A stretch of 64,000 nucleotides of DNA, taken from assembly GCF_018688355.1 (NCBI RefSeq), contig NZ_CP061317.1, positions 1,620,091 to 1,684,090 on the forward strand. The letters run 5' to 3'. Shown one piece after another: positions 1 through 7,475 of this stretch (the first letter of the stretch is position 1; each line of letters begins with the position of its first letter). The notes under the pieces were generated by a model. The model had not been told where the DNA came from, searched no databases, and saw only the letters and a list, made by a program, of their open reading frames with translations. The position numbers were made by a program, and so were the translations under genes. This DNA is from Polynucleobacter sp. AP-Elch-400A-B2. Its GTDB lineage: Bacteria > Pseudomonadota > Gammaproteobacteria > Burkholderiales > Burkholderiaceae.

Positions 1-33
1 TGCAGGTTGGCGATGGCTAGTCATTAATGCAGA

Positions 34-171
34 TTAGCCGAATACGTAGCCAGTGTGAGCCGCAACCAATGCAAACAAAATAGCCAAGCTAGTGGCAGCT
101 GCCAACATCACGATCAAGGTGATGATTTTCTTATTGATTTCTTCTTTCGACTCTTTATGCCATTCGTTCAT
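34..171 (-). CDS. small single-pass membrane protein, 45 aa, hypothetical
   Basis: I do not recognise the family. The 45-residue product starts with a charged stretch (MNEWHKESKEEINKK) followed by one hydrophobic helix of about 25 residues and a short tail ending in GYVFG. It is therefore probably an inner-membrane protein with a cytoplasmic, lysine/glutamate-rich N-terminus. A weak Shine-Dalgarno-like AAGGG lies about ten bases before the ATG. The gene is on the same strand as, and 44 bases downstream of, another very small gene at 216-383, so the two may be co-transcribed. The sequence shows a real start, a real stop and protein-like composition; the function is unknown. Confidence 0.6.
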   Translation of the reverse strand: MNEWHKESKEEINKKIITLIVMLAAATSLAILFALVAAHTGYVFG

Positions 172-215
172 GCTAAACCCTTATTAATCACATTATTTGA
201 TAGTGCAATTATCCA

Positions 216-383
216 CTATCGGCCGCGGCCAGCCTTGCGCATCATGGCTTTTCCGCCCCCAAAGCCTGCCTGAGGCCTGCCGCCAGGACCAGATGGGCCT
301 TTTGGGGCTGGTGGACGGGCTACTGGCTTAGCTGCTGTGGGCTTAGCGGGGATTTTTGATTCAGGTTTTTTATCTTCAGTCAC
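216..383 (-). CDS. small Pro/Gly/Arg-rich basic protein, 55 aa, GTG start
   Basis: Translation from a GTG codon at 383 gives 55 residues: a charged N-terminus (MTEDKKPESK), an Ala/Pro/Lys linker, a Pro/Gly-rich middle, and a C-terminus with GGGKAMMRKAGRGR. A good Shine-Dalgarno GGAG lies eight bases upstream. The product looks disordered and strongly basic at its end, as in small nucleic-acid-binding proteins, but that is only composition. The gene is antisense to what would otherwise be a 5' extension of the neighbouring protease, which is why I place the protease start at 412. Function unknown. Confidence 0.55.
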   Translation of the reverse strand: MTEDKKPESKIPAKPTAAKPVARPPAPKGPSGPGGRPQAGFGGGKAMMRKAGRGR

Positions 384-411
384 TTTAAGCTCCTATGGAT
401 ATCATATTGTC

Positions 412-1074
412 ATGATTACTGACTATTCTATCCAAGCCGTCGCCATTAATGCGATTCCTTTGATTTTTGCCATCACCATTCATGAGGCTGCCCATGGCTA
501 TGCAGCCCGGAAATTTGGTGACAATACCGCTTACATGCTTGGGAGAGTCACCCTTAACCCCATTAAACATATAGATCCTGTGGGCACTATCCTCATCCCC
601 CTGCTGTTGATTCTGAGTGGAGCTCCTTTTTTAGTCGGCTATGCCAAGCCAGTACCAGTCAATTTTGGGCGTCTACGTAATCCCCGAATTGACTCTATCT
701 GGGTAGCCCTAGCTGGCCCAGGCTCTAATTTCATTCAAGCCCTCATTTGGGCCATCTTCCTGATCATCCTCTTTGGTTTTGGAGTGAATGAACGGTTTCT
801 CTTGGCCATGGCCCAAGCGGGGATCACCTGGAACTTAGTCTTGCTGGTGTTCAACCTCTTCCCTCTGCCCCCACTAGATGGTGGTCGTATTTTGGCGAGC
901 TTATTACCAGCACGACAATCCATCGCCTTTGGAAAACTAGAGCCTTATGGATTTTTTATTGTTCTGGCCCTCATCTTTACGGGCGTCATTGGCAGCTTTT
1001 GGATGGAGCCCTTGACAGCCTTTTTTAAGAGTGTTGTTTACGTTGTCACACTCCCCCTACAAATGCTTTTCTGA
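412..1074 (+). CDS. site-2 protease family protein (M50)
   Basis: This is a membrane-embedded zinc metalloprotease of the S2P/M50 family, which cuts substrates within or next to the inner membrane. The zinc motif HEAAH is near residue 26, followed by an NPIKHIDPVGT motif. The third conserved motif, LFPLPPLDGGRIL with its metal-binding aspartate, lies near residue 150. Several hydrophobic helices surround these. At about 220 residues, without PDZ or CBS domains, it belongs to the compact SpoIVFB-like group rather than to RseP. The frame is open upstream to 337, but that part overlaps the oppositely oriented small gene; I therefore start at the ATG giving MITDYSIQ. Its substrate is unknown. Confidence 0.85.
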   Translation: MITDYSIQAVAINAIPLIFAITIHEAAHGYAARKFGDNTAYMLGRVTLNPIKHIDPVGTILIPLLLILSGAPFLVGYAKPVPVNFGRLRNPRIDSIWVALAGPGSNFIQALIWAIFLIILFGFGVNERFLLAMAQAGITWNLVLLVFNLFPLPPLDGGRILASLLPARQSIAFGKLEPYGFFIVLALIFTGVIGSFWMEPLTAFFKSVVYVVTLPLQMLF

Positions 1075-1133
1075 AGTATTCTAAAAATCCGAATTGATCG
1101 GCAGTACCCCACTGACCTCACTGGAGCTTAACT

Positions 1134-1586
1134 ATGAAACTAAAACAGGTAATTTTGGCCGCCATCGTACCCACACTAGTAGCTGGAACAGGCATTGCTT
1201 ATGCGCAATTTAAAAAACCAGATGACGCTATTAAATATCGTCAAAGTGCTTTTACTGTGATGGCCAATTCCTTTGGGAAAATTGGTGCGGTTGTTAAAGG
1301 TGAGGCGCCGTTTAATAAAGATGAAGTGGCAAAAGATGCAGCAGTGGTTGCAATGATCTCGACTCTGCCATGGCAAGCATTTGGTCCAGGCACTGAGGGT
1401 GGTAATGCACTCCCAGGCGTATGGTCAGATAACGCTAAATTTAAAGCGGCTGGAGAGAAAATGCAGTTAGCTGTTGCGAGCCTCAATACTGCTGCGCAGT
1501 CAGGCGATCAAGAGGCAATCAAAAAGGCTTTTGGTGCAGCAGGCGCTACCTGCAAAACTTGTCATGATGACTTTAAGAAAAAGTAA
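1134..1586 (+). CDS. cytochrome c556 / cytochrome c' family protein
   Basis: A periplasmic c-type cytochrome of the four-helix cytochrome c'/c556 family. Residues 1-24 form a signal peptide ending at AYA, and a single haem-attachment motif CKTCH lies at the extreme C-terminus, the typical place for this family. Total length is 150 residues, about the usual size. GGAG precedes the ATG. Its haem would be attached by the Ccm system encoded at 28.6-35.5 kb. The gene ends exactly where the convergent b561-type cytochrome gene ends, with no base between the two stop codons. The redox partner is not shown by sequence; the membrane cytochrome next door is a natural candidate. Confidence 0.88.
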   Translation: MKLKQVILAAIVPTLVAGTGIAYAQFKKPDDAIKYRQSAFTVMANSFGKIGAVVKGEAPFNKDEVAKDAAVVAMISTLPWQAFGPGTEGGNALPGVWSDNAKFKAAGEKMQLAVASLNTAAQSGDQEAIKKAFGAAGATCKTCHDDFKKK

Positions 1587-2285
1587 TCAGCTAGTAATGA
1601 AGTAGTCCAGAGTTACCGCAATAAGGCTGAGCAGTAATAGCGCAAAGCCTCTTTGCCAACTTCCATCCTTGGAAGCATGACCCAAGTCTGCAGAGAGATT
1701 GATTTCTGTTTCGCTTGGGTCAATTTCTTTATCGCCCACCAACATGGGCTTGATTAAATTCTCACCTTTGAATTTTTGGTAATACAGGATTGCGCACAGA
1801 TGCAGTGCAATCAAAATCATTAAGACTATTTCATTCTGACGGTGAATGGAAGTTAGCAGCTCAACTGTTCCACTGGAAACATATTTTGCAAAAGGTCCTT
1901 CGAAGGCAATATCGTCATTTGCAAAAAGACCGGTTGCTGCTTGAAGGCTAACTGAGAAGAGTAAGGCCAGCACAGATAAAGCACCTAAGGGGTTATGACC
2001 TAATCCTGCTTTGGCTTTACCCATTAAGAAATGTATTAAGCCTTTTGGGCTAGGTACAAAATGAATAAAGCGTGCATGGTAAGAGCCAACAAAGCCCCAC
2101 ACAATTCTGAAGATAATCAAGCTGAGCACGCAGTAGCCAGAAAGCGCATGCGAACTCATGGCATTACCGCCAATCTTGACAGTGACAAAACTCAGAATAA
2201 TGCCGACCACCAAAAGCCAATGAAACAGTCGAATCGGCAAATCCCAGACACGGATGGTTTTCTTCATATCTAAAGGATAAATCAC
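1587..2285 (-). CDS. cytochrome b561 / Ni-Fe hydrogenase b-type domain protein
   Basis: A di-haem membrane cytochrome b of the b561/HupC-like family. The start is typical: KTIRVWDLPIRLFHWLLV, with the first haem-ligand histidine in the first helix. It has about four to five membrane helices, more histidines in helices (SSHALSGY, LHLCAIL), and one more hydrophobic helix at the C-terminus. Such proteins pass electrons between quinones and periplasmic c-type cytochromes; cytochrome c556 lies adjacent and convergent. The start is either a GTG at 2285 with AAGG five bases upstream, or the ATG at 2267, which gives the family-typical MKKTIRVWD. Length 226-232 residues. Confidence 0.82.
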   Translation of the reverse strand: MIYPLDMKKTIRVWDLPIRLFHWLLVVGIILSFVTVKIGGNAMSSHALSGYCVLSLIIFRIVWGFVGSYHARFIHFVPSPKGLIHFLMGKAKAGLGHNPLGALSVLALLFSVSLQAATGLFANDDIAFEGPFAKYVSSGTVELLTSIHRQNEIVLMILIALHLCAILYYQKFKGENLIKPMLVGDKEIDPSETEINLSADLGHASKDGSWQRGFALLLLSLIAVTLDYFITS

Positions 2286-2311
2286 TACCCCCTTTAGAAT
2301 AAGAAAAATTC

Positions 2312-3517
2312 ATGAAAACTAGCCAAGCCTTCAAAACTCTGCTGCTCTACCGCATAGGCGCAACCCTGAGCTATCAAATCATGATGGTTGCAGTGGGTTG
2401 GCATATCTATGAGATTACCAATAGCGTCATTTCCCTTGGTCTGATTGGTCTTGCGGAACTCATTCCCTACTTTGCATTAGCCCTCTATGCTGGCCATGCA
2501 GTAGATCGCCATTCTCGAAAATGGATCGCTGCGATTGCTTGCACCTTTCACATTGCCGTTGCCTTGTTTCTAGTTGCAATAGCTCTTGACTGGTTGGCCC
2601 CGCCCGTTCCCTTGATTTATTTAGCGGTAGCTTTTTTAGGTTTAGCTCGTGCACTATTGCGCCCTTCTTATCAAGCCATCTTTGGACAAATTATTCCCCG
2701 AGATCAAATGCCGCGCTATACCGCTTATGCATCCTCTGCATTTCAGATTTGCGTGGTAACTGGGCCGGGTCTAGGCGGACTCATGATTGGATTTGCTGGG
2801 TTGGAGTGGACCTATGCTCTAGCTGCGTTGAGTGGAGCAATCGGCCTCTATGGAGTGAGCTTCATTCGCATAAAACATGAAAAGTCAGAAGGCATGAGCA
2901 ATGATTTCTTAAAAAGCTTTTTGGAAGGTTTTCATTACGTCCGAAAACACGAACTGATTGTCAGCATCATGCTGCTCGACATGTTTGCTGTACTTTTTGG
3001 CGGCGCAGTATCGATACTCCCCGCCTTTGTTAAAGAGGTTCTCAATGCTGGTCCTGAAACCCTAGGAATTCTGAGGGCAGCGCCAGCAGCTGGAGCCGTG
3101 ATTACAGGCCTTTACTTAGCGCGTCGACCCCTACTAGAAGATTCGGGGAGGCATTTATTGTTATCAGTCAGCGGCTTTGGGATTGCCATTATTGCCTTTG
3201 GACTTTCTAACAATCTTTGGCTGTGTGCACTCTTCTTATTTATCTCTGGTTGCTTTGACTCTATCTCGGTAGTCATCCGTGGCAGCATTATGCAATTGAC
3301 TACCCCAGATCAGATGCGGGGCAGGATCAGTGCGATCAATGGGATATTTATTGGCTCCTCTAATGAATTGGGGGCACTTGAATCTGGAATTGCAGCCAGT
3401 CTGATGGGACTTGTTCCATCAATCGTATTTGGAGGAGGAGCGACCTTGCTGGTTGTCTTGCTGACCTACAAGCTTGCGCCTCAACTAAAAAACCTTAATC
3501 TCAAAGACCTTACCTAG
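2312..3517 (+). CDS. MFS transporter, EntS-like
   Basis: A major facilitator superfamily carrier of 401 residues with about twelve membrane helices. The loop between helices 2 and 3 carries the MFS signature (GHAVDRHSRKW), and the overall pattern resembles the enterobactin-exporter-like (EntS, MFS_3) subfamily. The C-terminal half contains the conserved PDQMRGRISAINGIF segment of that subfamily. It is divergent from the cytochrome b561 gene, with only 26 bases between starts. The substrate cannot be read from sequence, and no siderophore genes are nearby. Confidence 0.8.
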   Translation: MKTSQAFKTLLLYRIGATLSYQIMMVAVGWHIYEITNSVISLGLIGLAELIPYFALALYAGHAVDRHSRKWIAAIACTFHIAVALFLVAIALDWLAPPVPLIYLAVAFLGLARALLRPSYQAIFGQIIPRDQMPRYTAYASSAFQICVVTGPGLGGLMIGFAGLEWTYALAALSGAIGLYGVSFIRIKHEKSEGMSNDFLKSFLEGFHYVRKHELIVSIMLLDMFAVLFGGAVSILPAFVKEVLNAGPETLGILRAAPAAGAVITGLYLARRPLLEDSGRHLLLSVSGFGIAIIAFGLSNNLWLCALFLFISGCFDSISVVIRGSIMQLTTPDQMRGRISAINGIFIGSSNELGALESGIAASLMGLVPSIVFGGGATLLVVLLTYKLAPQLKNLNLKDLT

Positions 3518-3523
3518 TTAACC

Positions 3524-4465
3524 TCAGTCAATCTTAGGCAAATCTTTTTGAATAATCTTCAGGCCTTCACGTAAGGCCTCCTGGTAGCGCTCTCGCTCGG
3601 CCTTCATGGTCTCTGCAGTCCAAGAATAAAAACCTTCGCCTGTTTTCATACCCAGCTTGCCACTAGCGATACGATCACTTAAACACTTGGCAATATCCGG
3701 GGAGTTATTGAGAGTTGGGTAAATTGTTGCACCGCCGGCACCATGCACATCAAGTCCTGCATGGTCTCTCTGCATTGCAGGTCCTGCGGCAATATAACGA
3801 AAGCCAAAGCCAAAGCGAACGGCCTTATCGATATCTTCTAAGCTAGCAATGCCGGCGTCGACCATGGCGAAAGCTTCACGCGATAAGGCATGCTGTAAGC
3901 GATTTGCCAAGAAGCCTGGTAAATCTTTTTTCACGGCAACGGGAACCATACCGCAAGCCGTCATCAAACGAGACAGACTTTCGCCCACCATCGGCGAAGT
4001 CTTTGTACCATAGACCACTTCAACGCAAGGTACTAAGTGTGCAGGCATGAAGAAATGCAAGCCAATCATTCGTGCCGCTGTTTTTAGTCCCGCTGAAATA
4101 TCACTAATTGGAAAGCTGGTGCTATTGCTCGCCAAGACCGCTTCTGGTTTTGCATACTGCTCTAGCTTGGCAAATAACTCTTGCTTAATATCCAAGCGTT
4201 CAGGCACGCATTCAATTACCAAGTCGATTTCAGACCAATCTATCTCTTCCAAAGAACCAGCTGTCGAGAGTAAATGTAAGCGGTGCTCATAACCCAGATC
4301 GATCATGGTGTTGGCAAAATAATCCGGTAAAAGTGCACGGCGCTCGGTCGTAGGTTCCAGCACCTGAACCGCACAACCCCCGCGTGCACAAACCGCCGCT
4401 ACATCAGCACCCATAGTGCCGCCACCAACGATGATGACTTTAGTTTCAGATGGGGTAAATAACAT
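3524..4465 (-). CDS. 3-hydroxyacyl-CoA dehydrogenase family protein
   Basis: An NAD-dependent dehydrogenase of 313 residues. The N-terminal Rossmann fold has GGGTMGADVAAVCARGG near residue 15. The catalytic region reads HFFMPAHLVPCVEVV, and the C-terminal helical domain contains the HGL-like dimer region. The PAHLVP form of the HFFNP motif also occurs in members acting on small hydroxy acids (carnitine and gulonate dehydrogenases), so the substrate need not be an acyl-CoA. The gene is divergent from the TRAP/sugar-acid operon with 84 bases between, and GGAG lies upstream of its ATG. I infer that it belongs to the same catabolic locus; the exact substrate is open. Confidence 0.82.
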   Translation of the reverse strand: MLFTPSETKVIIVGGGTMGADVAAVCARGGCAVQVLEPTTERRALLPDYFANTMIDLGYEHRLHLLSTAGSLEEIDWSEIDLVIECVPERLDIKQELFAKLEQYAKPEAVLASNSTSFPISDISAGLKTAARMIGLHFFMPAHLVPCVEVVYGTKTSPMVGESLSRLMTACGMVPVAVKKDLPGFLANRLQHALSREAFAMVDAGIASLEDIDKAVRFGFGFRYIAAGPAMQRDHAGLDVHGAGGATIYPTLNNSPDIAKCLSDRIASGKLGMKTGEGFYSWTAETMKAERERYQEALREGLKIIQKDLPKID

Positions 4466-4549
4466 CTCAATTTCTCCTTCGGGAACAAGATAAGGATCAC
4501 AAATCCTCTTACAATGCCCTCATTATTCCAATAAAAAAGTAAGTGAGAC

Positions 4550-5479
4550 ATGATTCCAGTCAATTCAGTGCTGCAGGTCGGGCAATTTCCTGAGGTAATG
4601 CAAGCGGCAGTTGACCGGCGCATTAGCCCGGTTCGCTTTCCCGACCTCAAGGCCGATCTACCACCAGGCTCTTTTGAGAGTATTTTGATTCGCTCAAACA
4701 CCCAGCTACCCGCCCAATTACTCGAGAAACTCCCGACGGTAAAGATGGTGGCCACTTGTGGCGTAGGTTATGACAATCTTCCCCTCGATTACCTGAAGGC
4801 CCATGGAATCAAAGCCAGTAATACCCCAGGCGTGTTAAATGACGCGGTTTGCGAGCTAGCCATTGGCATGCTCTTTGGCTTATTACGTCGCATTCCCCAG
4901 GCTTACGAGTTTGTTAAAAGCGCTGCCTGGTCCAAGGGTTTATTTACCGTCACCACCACGCTTGCTGGCAAGCAGGTCGGGATTGCAGGGATGGGTCGCA
5001 TTGGACAAGATCTAGCAAAACGTTTAGAGCCGTTTAAGGTGAATTTGGCTTACACCGGCCCAACCCGAAAAGAGCTGCCTTACGAGTACTTTCCTGATAT
5101 CCAATCGTTAGCAAAGGCCTCTGATGTTCTGTTTCTTGCTTGCCCTGCCACGCCAGAAACAGAAAAAATGATGAATGCTGAAGTCCTAAAGGCTCTAGGT
5201 CCACAGGGCTATCTAATCAATATTGCACGCGGTAGCGTAGTGGATGAGGCTGCACTTTTAGTTGCACTGCAGCAAAAATGGATTGCCGGGGCAGCGCTTG
5301 ACGTATTTGAAAATGAACCTAATCCAAACCCCGAGTTCTTAAATCTCGATAATGTTCTATTAACTCCGCATATTGGCAGTGCAACCTCCGAAACGCGGCA
5401 ATTGATGACAAATTTAGCAATAGATAACTTAGAAGCTTTCTATAATAAAAGACCACTTCTGACTGAAGTAAAAAATTAA
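4550..5479 (+). CDS. D-isomer-specific 2-hydroxyacid dehydrogenase
   Basis: An NAD(P)-dependent 2-hydroxyacid dehydrogenase of the glyoxylate/hydroxypyruvate reductase type, 309 residues. The dinucleotide fold GIAGMGRIG is at residues 144-152. The catalytic triad is visible as R227 (NIARGSVVDE), E256 (DVFENEP) and H274 (TPHIGSAT). It would interconvert a 2-keto acid such as glyoxylate, hydroxypyruvate or tartronate semialdehyde with the D-hydroxy acid. It is the first gene of a run with a DapA-family lyase (12-base gap) and a TAXI-TRAP transporter, which suggests hydroxy-acid or sugar-acid use. Confidence 0.87.
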   Translation: MIPVNSVLQVGQFPEVMQAAVDRRISPVRFPDLKADLPPGSFESILIRSNTQLPAQLLEKLPTVKMVATCGVGYDNLPLDYLKAHGIKASNTPGVLNDAVCELAIGMLFGLLRRIPQAYEFVKSAAWSKGLFTVTTTLAGKQVGIAGMGRIGQDLAKRLEPFKVNLAYTGPTRKELPYEYFPDIQSLAKASDVLFLACPATPETEKMMNAEVLKALGPQGYLINIARGSVVDEAALLVALQQKWIAGAALDVFENEPNPNPEFLNLDNVLLTPHIGSATSETRQLMTNLAIDNLEAFYNKRPLLTEVKN

Positions 5480-5491
5480 AACGGAGCAAGT

Positions 5492-6418
5492 ATGACAATG
5501 ACCTTACACCCCTCAACACTTCCTGCGGTGCTCTCGCCTGTATTGACTCCGTTTAAAGCTGACGGCAGCCCAGATACACAAAAATTACTCAAACAATGCC
5601 AATGGCTCGAAGCCAATGGTGTTGGCCAAGCAATCTTCGGCACAAATTCAGAAGCCAATTCCATCTCAGCTCCACAAAAAATGGATACGCTATCAGCACT
5701 CGTTCAAGGCGGCCTGAATCCCGCCCATATGATGCCTGGCACTGGCGCCACTTCGATTGATGCCACTGTCACAATGACCCGTCATGCCGTTCAGCACAAA
5801 TGTGCTGGCGTATTGATGCTGCCTCCGTTCTATTACAAAGATGTCACAGATGATGGTTTGTTTGCCTTTTACTCAGAAGTCATTCAAAAAGTGGGTGATG
5901 CTGGTTTACAAATTTACATTTACAACATCCCGCCAGTTACCAAGATTAATTTGAGTCTCTCTCTTTTAGAGCGCCTTGCAAAAGCCTATCCAAAAACAAT
6001 CGTTGGCATGAAAGATAGTTCTGGAGATTGGGCTTATACAGAATCCGTGATTAAATTATTGGCCCCATCCGGTTTCAGGGTTTATGCTGGTAGCGAAGTC
6101 TTTCTCATGCGTACCTTGCACGCTGGTGGTGTAGGCTGCATCTCTGCCACAGCTAACGTAAACCCTAAAGCGATCGCTCAATTAGCAGCCCATTGGCAAG
6201 AATCTGATGCAGATCAACACCAAACCGCTCTAGATCAAGTACGCTCGATTTTTGCTCAATATCAAATGATTGCTGGTATGAAAACTGCAGTTGCGCATTA
6301 CAGTAAGGATTCAGAGTGGTTGCGTGTACGCCCACCACTCATGCAACTGAGCGCAGACCAGCAGGCAAAGTTATTGGGCGAGCTACAAAAAATAAATTTC
6401 AGCATGCCGGGCCTTTGA
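5492..6418 (+). CDS. dihydrodipicolinate synthase (DapA) family lyase
   Basis: A class I aldolase-type TIM barrel of 308 residues. The Schiff-base lysine is K174 (VGMKDSSGDW) and the catalytic tyrosine Y144 (YIYNIPP). The substrate loop reads GTNSEAN (residues 50-56) where true DapA has GTTGE, so this is more likely a catabolic keto-acid aldolase or dehydratase (KDG aldolase or 5-dehydro-4-deoxyglucarate dehydratase types) than the lysine biosynthetic enzyme. GGAGC precedes the start. Its place between a 2-hydroxyacid dehydrogenase and a TRAP transporter supports a catabolic role. Confidence 0.85.
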   Translation: MTMTLHPSTLPAVLSPVLTPFKADGSPDTQKLLKQCQWLEANGVGQAIFGTNSEANSISAPQKMDTLSALVQGGLNPAHMMPGTGATSIDATVTMTRHAVQHKCAGVLMLPPFYYKDVTDDGLFAFYSEVIQKVGDAGLQIYIYNIPPVTKINLSLSLLERLAKAYPKTIVGMKDSSGDWAYTESVIKLLAPSGFRVYAGSEVFLMRTLHAGGVGCISATANVNPKAIAQLAAHWQESDADQHQTALDQVRSIFAQYQMIAGMKTAVAHYSKDSEWLRVRPPLMQLSADQQAKLLGELQKINFSMPGL

Positions 6419-6447
6419 TTACCAAGCCACATAACAGGAGACAAAAA

Positions 6448-7398
6448 ATGAAGCTTATAAAAACAATTGCCGTATCTATCACGATGCTGTTCGGTACTGC
6501 ACAAGCACAAAACATTTCTATCGCAACTGGCGGTACTGGTGGCGTTTATTACCCAATGGGTGGAGGCTTAGCCTCAGTCTTATCCAAGCATGTTCCAGGA
6601 ATGTCAGCAACTGCTGAAGTGACAGGTGGCTCGGTTGATAATTTAAAGCTCGTCGGCACTGGTAAACCTTACGTTGGTTTCGCAATGGCTGATGCTGCCA
6701 AAGATGCTCAAGATGGTGAGGATAAATTCAAGGGTAAGCCAGTAGATTTACGTAACCTACTCATACTGTATCCAAACCTCATGCACGTTGCTACCGTGGA
6801 ATCTACTGGCATTAAGACCATGAAAGATCTCAAAGGTAAGCGCATCAGTACAGGCTCACCAGGAAGCGCTACTGAAGTAATGGCCTTTCGCTTGTTAGAG
6901 GCTGCAGGGCTGGACAAAGATAAAGACGTCAAGCGCGAGCGTTTGAGCGTTGCAGAATCTGTCAATGCTGTCAAAGACCGCAAGATTGACGCTTTCTTTT
7001 GGGTAGGCGGATTACCAACTGCTGCCGTTACCGACTTAGCAAATAGTCCTGGCATGAAAATTGTCATGATTGACACTACTGCTGAAGTTCCTGCTATGAA
7101 TAAAAAATATGGCAATCTTTATTTCCCAACCGTAATTACAAAGCAAACTTATAGCGGTATGGAGAAAGACAATAAAGTTGCAGCGGTTGCCAATCTTTTG
7201 GTTGTGAACGCCTCGATGTCTGATGCAGAGGCATACAAAATTGTTAAAGCTATTTTTGATAATCAGCTTGAACTTGTCCGCTCACATGCTGAGTACAGAA
7301 ATATCAAGTTAGAGAACCAAAAAGCAAATGCCTCACCAATTGCCTATCATCCAGGCGCACTCAAGTACTTTAAAGAAAAAGGTATCAAAGTAAACTAA
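6448..7398 (+). CDS. TAXI family TRAP transporter solute-binding protein
   Basis: The periplasmic receptor of a TRAP transporter, TAXI subfamily, 316 residues. A signal peptide (MKLIKTIAVSITMLFGTAQAQ) is followed by the family hallmark ISIATGGTGGVYYPMGG, and later by KGKRISTGSPGSATE. The frame is open upstream into the lyase gene, but the ATG at 6448 has AGGAG seven bases before it and yields a proper signal peptide. It delivers the solute to the fused permease at 7476. The ligand is unknown; the enzymes upstream suggest a sugar acid or hydroxy acid. Confidence 0.9.
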   Translation: MKLIKTIAVSITMLFGTAQAQNISIATGGTGGVYYPMGGGLASVLSKHVPGMSATAEVTGGSVDNLKLVGTGKPYVGFAMADAAKDAQDGEDKFKGKPVDLRNLLILYPNLMHVATVESTGIKTMKDLKGKRISTGSPGSATEVMAFRLLEAAGLDKDKDVKRERLSVAESVNAVKDRKIDAFFWVGGLPTAAVTDLANSPGMKIVMIDTTAEVPAMNKKYGNLYFPTVITKQTYSGMEKDNKVAAVANLLVVNASMSDAEAYKIVKAIFDNQLELVRSHAEYRNIKLENQKANASPIAYHPGALKYFKEKGIKVN

Positions 7399-7407
7399 GC
7401 CATATCG

Positions 7408-7430
7408 GGGTGAGTTAATCTCACCCTTTT
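7408..7430 (+). terminator. hairpin between TRAP receptor and permease
   Basis: A perfect 7-bp stem (GGGTGAG / CTCACCC) with a TTAAT loop and a run of four T lies just after the receptor stop. It lies inside the operon, so it may be a leaky terminator or a 3'-end stabiliser that makes more receptor than permease. Confidence 0.5.
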
Positions 7431-7475
7431 GCTTTAGGGCTGTATGTAAATATAAAAAAATAGACTGATAAAGAC

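Noticed and set aside
337..411. Longer N-terminus for the M50 protease
   Set aside because: It is antisense to the small GTG-started gene at 216-383 and has no conserved protease sequence.
6316..6447. Upstream extension of the TAXI receptor frame
   Set aside because: It overlaps the DapA-family gene, has no export signal, and the ATG at 6448 has a good Shine-Dalgarno and a signal peptide.
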